Shown: positions 16,580 to 25,878, counted from the first letter of the stretch. The stretch is 52,604 nt of DNA from Collinsella sp. (GCA_031292915.1 JAUMSH010000008.1:1-52604); one strand, 5' to 3'. The notes: generated by a model not told the origin, from the sequence alone. Numbers and translations: made by a program.

Positions 16580-19033
16580 ATGCGTGTTTCTTACGACTGG
16601 CTCAAGACCATGATCGATATTCCGGAGGATCCCAAGACCCTTTCGGACGAATATATCCGTACCGGCACCGAGGTCGAGGCGATCGACACCGTGGGCGAGT
16701 CCTTCGACCACGTGGTGACCGCCAAGGTGCTCACCAAGACCCCGCACCCCGATAGCGACCACATGTATGTGTGCTCGGTCGATGTGGGCGACAAGAATCT
16801 CGACGCCGACGGCAACCCCGCCCCGCTGCAGATCGTCTGCGGCGCGCAGAACTTCGAGGCCGGCGACCACATCGTCACGGCCATGATCGGCGCTGTGCTC
16901 CCCGGCGACGTCAAGATCAAGAAGAGCAAGCTTCGCGGTGTCGTGTCCATGGGCATGAACTGCTCCGCGCGCGAGCTCGGTCTGGGCGGCGACCACTCCG
17001 GCATTATGATCCTGCCCGAGGATACGCCCTGTGGCATGCCGTTTGCCGAGTACGTGGGCTCGAGCGACACCGTGCTCGACTGCGAGATCACGCCCAACCG
17101 CCCCGACTGCCTGTCCATGATCGGCATGGCCCGCGAAACCGGTGCCATCTTCGACCGCGATTTCCACGTTGAGCTGCCCGCCATCAAGGTCGAGACCGGC
17201 CGCGCGACCGACGACGAGCTTTCGGTCGAGATTGCCGACGAGGGCCTGTGCGACCGCTACGTCGCCCGCATCGTGCGCAACGTGAAGGTCGGCCCCTCGC
17301 CCGACTGGATGGTCAAGCGCCTCAACGCCCTGGGCGTGCGCCCGCACAACAACATCGTCGATATCACCAACTACGTGATGATGCTCACCGGCCAGCCGCT
17401 GCACGCCTTTGACCTGGACACCTTTGCCGAGCGCGATGGCCACCGTCGCGTGGTGGTTCGCGCCGCCCAACAGGACGAGAAGTTCACGACGCTCGACGGC
17501 GAGGAGCGTGTGCTCGATGCCGGCATGGGTCTCATCACCGACGGCGAGCGCCCCGTGGCGTTGGCCGGCGTTATGGGCGGCATGGATTCCGAGATCGAGG
17601 ACGATACCGTTGACGTGATGGTCGAGAGCGCCTGCTTCAACGCCGGCCGCACCTCGCACACCAGCCGCGACCTTTCGCTGATCTCCGACGCCTCCATCCG
17701 CTTTGAGCGCCAGGTCGATGAGACCGGTTGCGTGGATGTCGCCAACGTTACCTGCGCGCTGATCGAGGAGATCGCCGGCGGCGAGGTCGCTCCCGGCTAC
17801 GTGGATGTGTTCCCCGCGCCCAAGACCATCGACAGCATCAAGCTGCGCCTGGCCCGCGTGCACGCCATCTGCGGCGCCGACATCGAGCCCGACTTTATCG
17901 AGCGCTCGCTCACCCGCCTGGGCTGCACCGTCGAGCGCGACGGCGAGGACTTTATGGTCACCCCGCCGAGCTTCCGCCCCGACCTGCCGCGCGAGATCGA
18001 CCTGATCGAGGAGGTTCTGCGCCTATGGGGCATGGGCCGTGTGACGGCGACCATCCCGGCTGCCAAGAACCACATCGGCGGCCTGACCCGCGAGCAGAAG
18101 CTCACCCGCAAGGTCGGCGAGATCTTGCGCGCCTGCGGCCTTAACGAGACCACGACTTTCGGCTTTGCCGCCCCGGGCGACCTGGAGAAGATCGGTATGT
18201 CCACCGAGGGCCGCGGTTGCCCCGTGGTGCTCATGAACCCGCTGGTAGCCGAGCAGACCGAGATGCGTCGTTCGCTGCTGCCGGGCCTGCTGCAGTCCGT
18301 GGCCTACAACGAGGCGCACGGTACGCCCAACGTGCACCTGTACGAGGTCGGCAGCCTGTTCCACGGTCGCGAGAACGCCAGCCTGCCCAAGGAGACCAAG
18401 TCCGTGGCGGGTGTGCTCTCGGGCCAGTGGAGCGAGCAGTCCTGGAACATGAAGTACCGCAAGCTGCGCTTCTTCTCTGGCAAGGGCATCGTTGAGGAAC
18501 TGCTCGCCCAGCTGCGCATCGAGAAGGTTCGCTTCCGTCCCGTCGAGGGCGAGAGCTATGCCTTCCTGCAGCCGGGTCGTGCTGCCGAGGTGCTCTCGGG
18601 CGGTACCGTGCTGGGCTGGGTCGGCGAGATCCACCCCGAGGCGCGCGAGGCTATGGGCATCGACGAGGTCGTCGTTGCCTTTGAACTCGACCTGGACAAG
18701 CTGATCAAGGGTGCCCGCAACCAGGAGAACTACCGTGAGTTCTCGCAATACCCGGCCGTTGAGCACGACCTTGCTATCGTGGTCGACAACACTGTGACCT
18801 GCGAGGATCTTGAGCGCCGTATTACCAGCGCCGGCGGCAAGTTGCTCGAGGGCGTGCGCCTGTTCGATGTCTACCGCGATCCGGTCCGCATCGGCAAGGG
18901 CAAGAAGTCCATGGCCTTTGCGCTTACGTATCGCTCCGACGACCACACGCTCACCAGCGAAGAGGTCGAAAAGGCGCACCAGAAGATCGTCGCCAAGGTG
19001 TGCAAGGGCGTAAACGGCGAGGTCCGCGGCTAG
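16580..19033 (+). CDS. pheT: Phenylalanine--tRNA ligase beta subunit
   Basis: An 817-residue beta chain with the full bacterial domain order. The N-terminal part carries the EMAP-like tRNA-binding domain (HPDSDHMYVCSVDVG near residue 56, and CGAQNF). B3/B4 follows, with the editing region around residues 210-390. Next come B5 near residues 400-475, the catalytic-like core, and a C-terminal anticodon-binding FDX-ACB domain (about residues 725-817, starting EFSQYPAVEHDLAIVVD). The start has AAAGGAGAG upstream. It is co-transcribed with pheS, and a terminator follows about 110 bp after the stop. Confidence 0.98.
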   Translation: MRVSYDWLKTMIDIPEDPKTLSDEYIRTGTEVEAIDTVGESFDHVVTAKVLTKTPHPDSDHMYVCSVDVGDKNLDADGNPAPLQIVCGAQNFEAGDHIVTAMIGAVLPGDVKIKKSKLRGVVSMGMNCSARELGLGGDHSGIMILPEDTPCGMPFAEYVGSSDTVLDCEITPNRPDCLSMIGMARETGAIFDRDFHVELPAIKVETGRATDDELSVEIADEGLCDRYVARIVRNVKVGPSPDWMVKRLNALGVRPHNNIVDITNYVMMLTGQPLHAFDLDTFAERDGHRRVVVRAAQQDEKFTTLDGEERVLDAGMGLITDGERPVALAGVMGGMDSEIEDDTVDVMVESACFNAGRTSHTSRDLSLISDASIRFERQVDETGCVDVANVTCALIEEIAGGEVAPGYVDVFPAPKTIDSIKLRLARVHAICGADIEPDFIERSLTRLGCTVERDGEDFMVTPPSFRPDLPREIDLIEEVLRLWGMGRVTATIPAAKNHIGGLTREQKLTRKVGEILRACGLNETTTFGFAAPGDLEKIGMSTEGRGCPVVLMNPLVAEQTEMRRSLLPGLLQSVAYNEAHGTPNVHLYEVGSLFHGRENASLPKETKSVAGVLSGQWSEQSWNMKYRKLRFFSGKGIVEELLAQLRIEKVRFRPVEGESYAFLQPGRAAEVLSGGTVLGWVGEIHPEAREAMGIDEVVVAFELDLDKLIKGARNQENYREFSQYPAVEHDLAIVVDNTVTCEDLERRITSAGGKLLEGVRLFDVYRDPVRIGKGKKSMAFALTYRSDDHTLTSEEVEKAHQKIVAKVCKGVNGEVRG

Positions 19034-19141
19034 GTCTTGCGCTGGAGTATGGGTCAGCGGTGGCTGCTGCCGAATCCTACGTGACTGCTATGGCCGGTAT
19101 AAGGCGCTGCTGAGCCTGCATATATGACACGCGCATTACAT

Positions 19142-19176
19142 AACGGCGTGCTGCTTTGTCGGCAGTGCGCCGTTTT
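19142..19176 (+). terminator. Terminator after pheST
   Basis: AACGGCG at 19142-19148 pairs with CGCCGTT at 19168-19174, with inner CTGC/GCAG pairing, followed by TTTT. The hairpin overlaps the -35 region of the next promoter. Confidence 0.65.
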
Positions 19177-19222
19177 GCTATGATAGCCCGCGGCGTGTTA
19201 CGAATCTGACAATACGTAACAC
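19156..19222 (+). promoter_or_regulatory. nik promoter with NikR-type operator
   Basis: TTGTCG (19156-19161) and TATGAT (19179-19184) are spaced by exactly 17 bp. The operator follows: GTGTTAC (19195-19201), 14 nt, GTAACAC (19216-19222), a perfect inverted repeat. The half-sites and spacing match the NikR-type operator class described for nickel-regulated genes. Its position over the transcription start predicts nickel-dependent repression. No nikR gene lies in the window. Confidence 0.82.
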
Positions 19223-19279
19223 TGACAAGGTGATTCAAGCGGCGTTGCAATTCCGTGCGCCGATAACCGGGAGGCGTAT

Positions 19280-20365
19280 ATGCACATTCCAGATAATTAT
19301 CTGTCCCCGCAGACCGATGCCGTCATGGCGGTGGCGATGGTGCCCGTTTGGGTCCACTGCATCAAGAAGGTGCGCGCCACGCTCGATCGCGAGCATATGG
19401 CTTTCCTGGGCATCTGCGCCGCGTTCTCCTTCCTGCTCATGATGTTCAACGTGCCGCTGCCTGGCGGCACCACAGGCCACGCCGTCGGCGGCGCGCTCAT
19501 CGCGCTGCTGCTGGGCCCCGAGGCTGCTGCCATTGCCGTCTCGGTCGCGCTGGCGCTGCAGGCGCTGCTGTTTGGCGACGGCGGCATCCTGTCCTTTGGA
19601 GCCAACTGCTTTAACATGGCCTTCGTGCTGCCGTTTGCCGCTGCTATCGTGTTCCGTGCACTCAACAGCCGCTTGCACGACAAGAGCTGGGGCACCTCGG
19701 TTTCGGCCATCGTAAGCGGCTGGGTCGGCCTGTGCCTGGCGGCCCTGTGCGCTGCCATCGAGTTCGGCATTCAGCCGATGCTCTTCACCAACGCCTCGGG
19801 TGCCCCGCTATACTGCCCCTTCCCGCTGTCCGTGGCCATTCCGGCCATGTTGATTCCGCACATGCTGGTAGCCGGTGTGGTCGAGGGCGTGGCGACTGCC
19901 GCGATCTACGGCTTTATCAAGAAGACGGCGCCGGGCGTTATCGTCGGCCCCGAGGCTTCCGACGGCCTGCTGGAGACCGAGGGCGCAGCCGCCAAGAAGA
20001 CTTCCCTGATCCCCACGCTCATTCTGGTCGCCGTGCTTGTCGTGGCTACGCCGCTCGGCTTGCTTGCCACAGGTGACGCATGGGGTGAGTGGGATGCCGA
20101 GGGCGCCGCGACCGCCGTTCAGGCGGCTGGCGACGACAGCCTGCAGGCTTCGGTCGGCCTCGATGCCCCGACCTTTGCCGACGCTCTGCCCACGGGCGAT
20201 TACCTTCAGGCCTATTCCGAGGAGCAGGGCCTTGGCTTTGCCGGCCAGGCTGCCATGTATATCCTCTCGGGCGTAATTGGCGTGGCGGTGCTCACCATCG
20301 CATTTCGTTTGATATCGCTGACGGTTAAGGAAAACGGGGCTCATGGCGACGGTCGAGCTGCCTAG
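19280..20365 (+). CDS. Nickel/cobalt ECF transporter, fused S component (NikM-NikN / CbiM-like)
   Basis: A 361-residue membrane protein. It begins with MHIPDNYLSP, the conserved CbiM/NikM N-terminus whose His2 helps bind the metal. In many homologues residue 6 is Gly instead of Asn. About seven transmembrane segments (residues 15-230) make the CbiM core. The C-terminal part (residues 240-361) has two further segments around a periplasmic loop, which matches a fused NikN/CbiN module. GGGAGG lies 5 nt before ATG 19280. Together with the NikR-type operator upstream this favours nickel over cobalt. It forms an operon with the CbiQ-like and ATPase genes. Confidence 0.9.
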   Translation: MHIPDNYLSPQTDAVMAVAMVPVWVHCIKKVRATLDREHMAFLGICAAFSFLLMMFNVPLPGGTTGHAVGGALIALLLGPEAAAIAVSVALALQALLFGDGGILSFGANCFNMAFVLPFAAAIVFRALNSRLHDKSWGTSVSAIVSGWVGLCLAALCAAIEFGIQPMLFTNASGAPLYCPFPLSVAIPAMLIPHMLVAGVVEGVATAAIYGFIKKTAPGVIVGPEASDGLLETEGAAAKKTSLIPTLILVAVLVVATPLGLLATGDAWGEWDAEGAATAVQAAGDDSLQASVGLDAPTFADALPTGDYLQAYSEEQGLGFAGQAAMYILSGVIGVAVLTIAFRLISLTVKENGAHGDGRAA

Positions 20366-21179
20366 CTGGCTTGCGGACGAGCAGCGTTACGAGCCCACGG
20401 GCGCTCGGCATCGCGTAATGCAACAGAATGTCCTGCACCTGGCGAGCCTGCTTGAGCGGGTTCGCCTGGGTGGAGGCGCGCACGAGGGCGGGTCGATGGT
20501 CGACCGCGCCCTTTCTTGCGTTTCGGCTCCGGTGCGCCTGGTGGGGATGTTCGTTTGCGTCCTGTGCGTGTGTCTGACACAGAGCCCGCTGTACCTCATG
20601 TTGATGGCGGCCATTGCGCTTGTGCTCGTTGCCGTGCGCCCCGTACGCGGGCTGCGGGCGACCTTTGTGCCGGCGCTTGGCGCCGCGGGGCTCGCAGTGG
20701 TTTTGGCGCTGCCTGCCCTGCTGCTGGGCGCTTCCGCTACGGGCGCCATGCTCAAAATTGCGCTCAAGACCTTCATTAATGTGTCGCTGGTGCTGGGCGT
20801 TTCGTGGACCCTCACGTGGAGCCGCATGTCGGCGGCGCTCAAGATGCTTCATCTGCCCGACGAAGTTATCTTTACGTTTGATATGGCGCTCAAGCACGTC
20901 GAGGTGCTGGGTCGCACGGCGCACAATTTGTGCGAATCGGTCATGCTGCGCAGCGTTGGCCGTGCGCCTGAGGGATTTTCGCGTACCGATTCGATCGCGG
21001 GTATCATGGGCATGACCTTTATCAAGGCGATGGAATGCAGCCGCGCGATGGACGAGGCCATGCTGTGCCGCGGTTTTGCGGGTGCGTATCCGGCGCCCGC
21101 GCGCGCCGGGTTTGGCTGGCGCGATGCGGTCTATGCGGCCGGCGTGGCGCTGCTGGCGGTGTTGTGCGCCGTGCTGTAG
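20343..21179 (+). CDS. Nickel/cobalt ECF transporter T component (NikQ/CbiQ-like)
   Basis: A 278-residue energy-coupling T component that links the metal-binding S component to the ATPase. It has four to five hydrophobic segments and two coupling-helix motifs late in the protein: AMECSRAMDEAMLCRGFAG contains the typical ARG-like block in a diverged form. The start overlaps the end of the S component gene by 23 nt, so the two are translationally coupled. Its place between the S component and the ATPase is standard for these operons. Confidence 0.9.
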   Translation: MATVELPSWLADEQRYEPTGARHRVMQQNVLHLASLLERVRLGGGAHEGGSMVDRALSCVSAPVRLVGMFVCVLCVCLTQSPLYLMLMAAIALVLVAVRPVRGLRATFVPALGAAGLAVVLALPALLLGASATGAMLKIALKTFINVSLVLGVSWTLTWSRMSAALKMLHLPDEVIFTFDMALKHVEVLGRTAHNLCESVMLRSVGRAPEGFSRTDSIAGIMGMTFIKAMECSRAMDEAMLCRGFAGAYPAPARAGFGWRDAVYAAGVALLAVLCAVL

Positions 21180-21225
21180 GCACTGCTGGTTCCGGCTGGG
21201 GATGCAAATAGGGAAGGGCGACGTT

Positions 21226-21996
21226 TTGACGATCGATATGAATAGTGCGGCGGGCACGAACGGTGCGGGCGGCGCCGAGGGCGCGCCGCTCATCGAGTTG
21301 CGCGACGTGGTGTTTTCCTATGCGGGTCATACGGTGGTCGATGGCGTTTCATTGCAGGTGAACCGTGGAGAGCTCGTTGCTCTGCTTGGTCCTAACGGCT
21401 GCGGCAAGACGACGATTATGCGTCTTATCAACGGCCTTGAGCTCGCGGACGCGGGTGCGTACCTGTTCGACGGGCATGCGGTCGATGCGGCGTTTCTAAA
21501 GGATTCCGCGGCCGCTCAGCGTTTTCATCAGCGCGTGGGCTTTGTGTTCCAGAATGCCGACGCCCAGCTGTTCTGCGCTACGGTGGGCGAGGAAGTCGCT
21601 TTTGGTCCCGCGCAGATGGGGCTGCCGGCAGACGAGCTCGAGCGCCGCGTGCGCGATGCCATGGAGCTGTTCCAGGTTGCCGACCTTGTCGACGTCTCTC
21701 CCTATCAGCTCTCGGGCGGGCAAAAGAAGCGCGTTGCGCTGGCTGCGGTGGTGTCGATGAACCCGGATATCCTGGTGCTCGACGAGCCTACCAATGGGCT
21801 CGACGAGGATTCATGCGACATCGTGGTCAACTTCTTGCTGGCCTACGTCGCGGCGGGTAAGACGGTCTTGATGAGCACACATCACCAGGATTTGGTGCGA
21901 CGCCTGGGTGCCCGTGCAATCTATATCGATCGATATCACCATGTGGTCGAGGCGCCTTCGCCGTCGTATGGAACCGAAAGCGGTGCTACGGACTAG
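21226..21996 (+). CDS. Nickel/cobalt ECF transporter ATPase (NikO/CbiO-like)
   Basis: A 256-residue ABC ATPase that powers the nickel transporter. It shows Walker A GPNGCGKTT, Q-loop VFQNADAQLF (the Q-N-x-D form common in ECF ATPases), signature LSGGQKKR, Walker B ILVLDEPTNGLD and the switch His in STHHQ. The start is uncertain. TTG 21226 has GGAAGG 8 nt upstream. ATG 21238 and ATG 21202 are alternatives. The first 20 residues are Gly/Ala-rich and not conserved. One ATPase suffices in this operon type. Confidence 0.92.
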   Translation: MTIDMNSAAGTNGAGGAEGAPLIELRDVVFSYAGHTVVDGVSLQVNRGELVALLGPNGCGKTTIMRLINGLELADAGAYLFDGHAVDAAFLKDSAAAQRFHQRVGFVFQNADAQLFCATVGEEVAFGPAQMGLPADELERRVRDAMELFQVADLVDVSPYQLSGGQKKRVALAAVVSMNPDILVLDEPTNGLDEDSCDIVVNFLLAYVAAGKTVLMSTHHQDLVRRLGARAIYIDRYHHVVEAPSPSYGTESGATD

Positions 21997-22077
21997 TTGC
22001 TGCGTAGAGCGTGCGTAGCCGCCCGCGCGGCTTTGCCGTGATGGTATAGTTATCCAGGTTTTTTTATGGGGGTGGCT

Positions 22078-22926
22078 ATGCCAAGCTGGAACATTCATAT
22101 CGCTCAGACGGAGCGTTTGCTGGAGCGCACCGGTGCGCTTGCCAAGAGCGTGCGCGACCGCAATGCCTTTTTGTTTGGCTGCGTGGTTCCGGATATCTTC
22201 GTGGGCTATATGGTCCCTGCCATCGCCGATCCCATCCCGTACCGCATTACGCACTTTGCAAAGCCCGAGCCTATCCCTAAGCCGCGCGAGCATGAGTTTT
22301 GGGACACCTATGTGGCGCCGCTGCTCAAAGGGGCGCCTGTTGGTACGCCGGCTGACGCGACCTCGATTGTCGAGGAGCGCAAGCGACTCAATCGGGTGCA
22401 TTATCCCCAACGCTACAAGGATGCCGAGCCGGTTGCTGGTCCCGGTGCTAGCGAGCTTTCACTCGCGCCCGATGACGTGGCGCAGTCGCTGCTCGATCTG
22501 ACGCTGGGCGTTTGGTCTCACCTCGTGGCCGATACCGTGTGGAATACGCGCGTGAATCAGTACCTGGAGGCGCACGGCGGCAAACCGTGCGAGGAATTCC
22601 GCATTAAAAAGCAAGGCGACTTTGACTGGTTTGGCAAGACACTCGGCATTGTTTCGATTCCGCGCGCGACCGATCGCCTGTATACTGCGGCGACCCGTTT
22701 TGGTCAGTATCCCATCCATAAGGAGTATGTGCTCAAGACCATTGGCGTTATGCACGAGATTGTACGCGAAAACCCCGGCGAGCCCGATCATCCGCCGTAT
22801 CGCTTGCTAACCGAGGAGTTTTTCGATGCAACGTTTACCGAGGTGATCGAGCTGACCGAGGCGGGTTTTGCCGCCCGTGTCGAATCGCCCGATGTGCCTG
22901 CGCTGCCCCTGATTGCTAGCTGCTAG
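22078..22926 (+). CDS. Zinc-dependent phospholipase C-like family protein
   Basis: A 282-residue protein that starts PSWNIHIAQ and contains FLFGCVVPDIFVGY near residue 35, ITHFA near residue 58 and a helix with LLDLTLGVWSHLVADTVWN near residue 143. This pattern of His and Asp residues at the N-terminus and in central helices matches the Zn_dep_PLPC-like fold of bacterial proteins, whose enzymatic role is mostly untested. There is no signal peptide, so an intracellular role is likely. ATG 22078 follows a GGGGGTGG stretch. ATG 22066 is an alternative. The stop codon overlaps that of the convergent neighbour. Confidence 0.7.
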   Translation: MPSWNIHIAQTERLLERTGALAKSVRDRNAFLFGCVVPDIFVGYMVPAIADPIPYRITHFAKPEPIPKPREHEFWDTYVAPLLKGAPVGTPADATSIVEERKRLNRVHYPQRYKDAEPVAGPGASELSLAPDDVAQSLLDLTLGVWSHLVADTVWNTRVNQYLEAHGGKPCEEFRIKKQGDFDWFGKTLGIVSIPRATDRLYTAATRFGQYPIHKEYVLKTIGVMHEIVRENPGEPDHPPYRLLTEEFFDATFTEVIELTEAGFAARVESPDVPALPLIASC

Positions 22927-23996
22927 CTGGCCGGCCCGGCAGTGAATAGCTCAACCCAATCGACAAGTAGCTCTTGCCGTAAGGTATCTTCGGCAATGCG
23001 CTCCTGTTTGGTCTTTGGGATGTGGGGAAGCCCGGCCTTTTTATGGATGAGCTCGGCTATGTGGTCGAAGCTCTTCTTCTCCTTGATCTGGTTATAGGTA
23101 ATTTGGATGACGTCGTAGCCCATGCTTGTGAGTGCGGTGGCGCGCTCGGCATCGGAGAGGCTCGCGGCTTCGCTGTCGTGGGCAGAGCGGCCTTGGCATT
23201 CCAGAATGACGCCCATGCTGTCGGTGGCGCTTTCGATGAGGATATCGGCGTAGCAGCAGGTTTTGTCATACAGCGAACGTGCGGCTTCACTGAGCGGGAT
23301 GCGCGCGTTGTTGGCGATCTCGATGCCCTGGCCGCCCTCGTCGCGGGGGAGCGAGATAAGCATGGAGGTCTGTACTTCGAAGGGCGAGGCGGCCTGCCCC
23401 GTCATGTGCTCGGCCGCCCAGCGCAGTTGTTTGACGCCGCGCAGGCCTGCGGCTTGCTTGGCGAACGCGGCGATATCCGTTGCGGTAAGAAGCGGCGTGC
23501 GCTTCCACAAGTTGGTGTCATTGCCCTTGGTGTCGTTAACTCGCTCCCAGCCGCAGTTGGGTGGAATGAACTTAAGCGAAATAGCTTCATCGAGTTGTTG
23601 TTGCGTTCGCTCGCAGGGCTTAAACACTGCAAAGGAGCCGCACATCTCGTAGCACGCCATGAGTAACTGGTTGTGTGAGACCTGCGTGGCAAGGCTGAGC
23701 AGCGTGAACTCCGGTGAAGTGACATCAAATCCATGTTCAGTCTGTCTAAACGACCCAGGAGGCGGCTCTTGGGTCAGGAGGTGCGATTTAAACAGGCTTC
23801 GCGACCCGGATTGTGCCCGAGTGAATACTAGCCTGTGAAGCGGTGCGTGAAGCAGGTCTTTTACAACTGCATGGCTTCCGAGGCCGCAACATCTGCGATC
23901 CATATTGCCAAGGCTAATGACGGGGTAAAGGCCTAATACCTGCGGCGGGATACGGTGATAGTAAAAAGCGGATTGACCGCATAGCGTCAGGTCCAT
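22923..23996 (-). CDS. Vsr/DUF559-like endonuclease-fold protein
   Basis: A 357-residue protein. The C-terminal 120 residues fit the very-short-patch/DUF559 restriction-endonuclease fold: DILIESATDSMGVILECQG gives the acidic strand pair, then SDAERATALTSMGYDVIQIT gives the helix and last strand. The lysine of the usual D-ExK core is replaced by Gly in ECQG, as in many DUF559 proteins. The N-terminal half contains SPEFTLLSLATQVS and YEMCGSFAVF, which resemble the region C-terminal to the winged helix in AbiEi-type proteins. The start at 23996 has AGGAGG upstream. The function is unknown. Defence or recombination is a guess. The gene sits next to an inverted-repeat region. Confidence 0.7.
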   Translation of the reverse strand: MDLTLCGQSAFYYHRIPPQVLGLYPVISLGNMDRRCCGLGSHAVVKDLLHAPLHRLVFTRAQSGSRSLFKSHLLTQEPPPGSFRQTEHGFDVTSPEFTLLSLATQVSHNQLLMACYEMCGSFAVFKPCERTQQQLDEAISLKFIPPNCGWERVNDTKGNDTNLWKRTPLLTATDIAAFAKQAAGLRGVKQLRWAAEHMTGQAASPFEVQTSMLISLPRDEGGQGIEIANNARIPLSEAARSLYDKTCCYADILIESATDSMGVILECQGRSAHDSEAASLSDAERATALTSMGYDVIQITYNQIKEKKSFDHIAELIHKKAGLPHIPKTKQERIAEDTLRQELLVDWVELFTAGPAS

Positions 23997-24050
23997 GACG
24001 TCCTCCTGGTAGAAATATGCTTTTGGACCGTGCGATGCCAGTGTCAATTC

Positions 24051-24183
24051 GGAAGTATGCGGCAAAATCTGAACCCTAGAGCAGACCTGGCTTTTGAGGC
24101 TAGTTTATCAGGCATTTTGTTGCGAAAAAACGGGGTGTGCTCGGAGGTCTCAGAATTTGCCGCATACTTTCGAAAACCAGGTC
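24051..24183. repeat. Crossed inverted repeats upstream of the Vsr-like gene
   Basis: A 22-nt arm at 24051-24072 (core GAAGTATGCGGCAAAA) matches the reverse complement of 24150-24171 at 20 of 22 positions. A second pair, GACCTGGCTTTT at 24084-24095 and AAAACCAGGTC at 24173-24183, is arranged in the order a-b-a'-b'. The two pairs therefore cannot nest in one simple hairpin. The 420-bp gap between the Vsr-like gene and pyk otherwise holds only the pyk terminator. Confidence 0.6.
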
Positions 24184-24352
24184 GATCTGGCTCTTGCTAA
24201 AACGATTTAGCAGCGTCCGTTAAGGTGTGGGTTTGCCACCGGGCGAACACTTTTAGCGCTTGGGACTTTATTTTTTGGGCCTCGGAGGGCGGATTTCGCG
24301 CTTTTGGTAAAGAAATGAGTGCGCGTTTTGCCGTGCGACGGCATTGGCACAG

Positions 24353-24390
24353 AAAAAGGGTCCGGAAGGCAATGCCTTCCGGACCCTTTG
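24353..24390 (-). terminator. Terminator of pyk
   Basis: AAGGGTCCGGAAGGC and GCCTTCCGGACCCTT form a perfect 15-bp stem around a 3-nt loop. On the minus strand it is followed by a T run. It starts about 28 nt after the pyk stop. Confidence 0.93.
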
Positions 24391-24417
24391 CAATGCAAAT
24401 CTGCTTGCAAGTACGAT

Positions 24418-25878
24418 TTAGCGCACCTGAGCGACGTAAGCGACGTTGGTCGAGGAGACCTTGTCCTCGAGCTGGACGCTCATGCGGGGATCGCCTGCGG
24501 TAGCGACGGTCAGGTCGCCGGCCTCGACGTAGCCGAGCTCCTTAGCGGTCTCGATCGCCTTGACGATCGTGCCGTTGACGGTGCCCTGAGTAATCTCGGC
24601 CTGGTGCGGGATAACGCCCCAGTACATAATCATCTGCTGGACGGCCCACTCGTGGCGGGAGAACGCGCAGATCGGCATGTTGGGACGGAAGTGCGAGATC
24701 AGGCGAGCGGTACGACCGGTGGTCGTTGGCACGGTGATGCACTTGGCGCCAACGGTGGTAGCCATGTTCACGGCGGACATACCCACAACGTTGTTGACGA
24801 CGCGGGTGCCGTGAGCGTCAGCCGGAACCTCGAGCGGAGCGTGAGCCGGGAGGTACTTCTCGGTCTCGAGAGCAATGCTGGCCTGCATCTTGACGGCCTC
24901 GACCGGGTACTTACCGGCAGCGGACTCGCCAGAGAGCATAACGGCGTCGGTGCCGTCGTAGATGGCGTTAGCAACGTCGGCAACCTCGGCGCGCGTCGGG
25001 CGCGGGTTCTGCTGCATGGAGTCGAGCATCTGCGTAGCGGTGATAACGGGCTTGTAGGCCGCGTTGCACTTGGCGATGATCTCCTTCTGGATGTGCGGAA
25101 CGAGCTCGGGCTTGATCTCGATGCCCAGGTCGCCACGGGCGACCATGATGCCGTCGGAAGCCTCGAGGATCTCGTCGAAGTTCTCGACGCCCAGGGCGCA
25201 TTCGATCTTCGGGAAGATCGTCACGTGCTCGCCACCGTTCTCGCGGCAAAGCTCGCGGATGCCGCGGACGGACTCACCGTCACGGATGAAGGAAGCGGCG
25301 ATGTAGTCGATGTTCTCGGTCAGGCCAAAGAGGATGTCCTGACGATCGCGCTCGGTGATGGCGGGCAGCGAGATGTTGACGTTGGGCATGTTGACGCCCT
25401 TGCGCTCGCCGATCAGGCCGTCGTTCTTGACGACGCAGGTCATGTCCTGGCCGTCGACGGACTCGACCTCGAGGGCAACCAGACCGTCATCGATCAGGAT
25501 AAGGGAGCCCTTCTCGACCTCGGAGGGCAGAGCCAAGTAGTCGAGGGAGATGTGCTCAGCGGTGCCGTGGAAATCCTCGGACGTGGGCTGAGCGGTGACG
25601 ACGATCTTATCGCCGGTCTTGACGGCAACCTTCTTGCCATCGACCAGAAGGCCGGTGCGGACCTCGGGGCCCTTGGTGTCGAGCAGGATGCCGACGGGCA
25701 GACCGAGCTCCTTGGAAATACGACGGACGCGCTCGATGCGACCGTGGTGCTCGTCGTAGGATCCGTGCGAGAAGTTAAAACGGGCGACGTTCATGCCCGC
25801 CTTGATCATCTCACGGATGGTCTCGTCGCTATCGCAGGCGGGACCCATGGTGCATACAATCTTGGTGCGCTTGTACAT
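24418..25878 (-). CDS. pyk: Pyruvate kinase
   Basis: A 486-residue glycolytic enzyme that converts phosphoenolpyruvate and ADP to pyruvate and ATP. The N-terminal barrel begins YKRTKIVCTMGPACDS and contains the GMNVARFNFSHGSY loop with the substrate Arg. The catalytic strand IFPKIE and the cation/active-site segment ITATQMLDSM, followed by PTRAEVADVANAIYDGTDAVMLS, are all present. There is no C-terminal PEP-utiliser extension, so the length is the short form. The start has GGAGGT 4 nt upstream. Confidence 0.98.
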   Translation of the reverse strand: MYKRTKIVCTMGPACDSDETIREMIKAGMNVARFNFSHGSYDEHHGRIERVRRISKELGLPVGILLDTKGPEVRTGLLVDGKKVAVKTGDKIVVTAQPTSEDFHGTAEHISLDYLALPSEVEKGSLILIDDGLVALEVESVDGQDMTCVVKNDGLIGERKGVNMPNVNISLPAITERDRQDILFGLTENIDYIAASFIRDGESVRGIRELCRENGGEHVTIFPKIECALGVENFDEILEASDGIMVARGDLGIEIKPELVPHIQKEIIAKCNAAYKPVITATQMLDSMQQNPRPTRAEVADVANAIYDGTDAVMLSGESAAGKYPVEAVKMQASIALETEKYLPAHAPLEVPADAHGTRVVNNVVGMSAVNMATTVGAKCITVPTTTGRTARLISHFRPNMPICAFSRHEWAVQQMIMYWGVIPHQAEITQGTVNGTIVKAIETAKELGYVEAGDLTVATAGDPRMSVQLEDKVSSTNVAYVAQVR

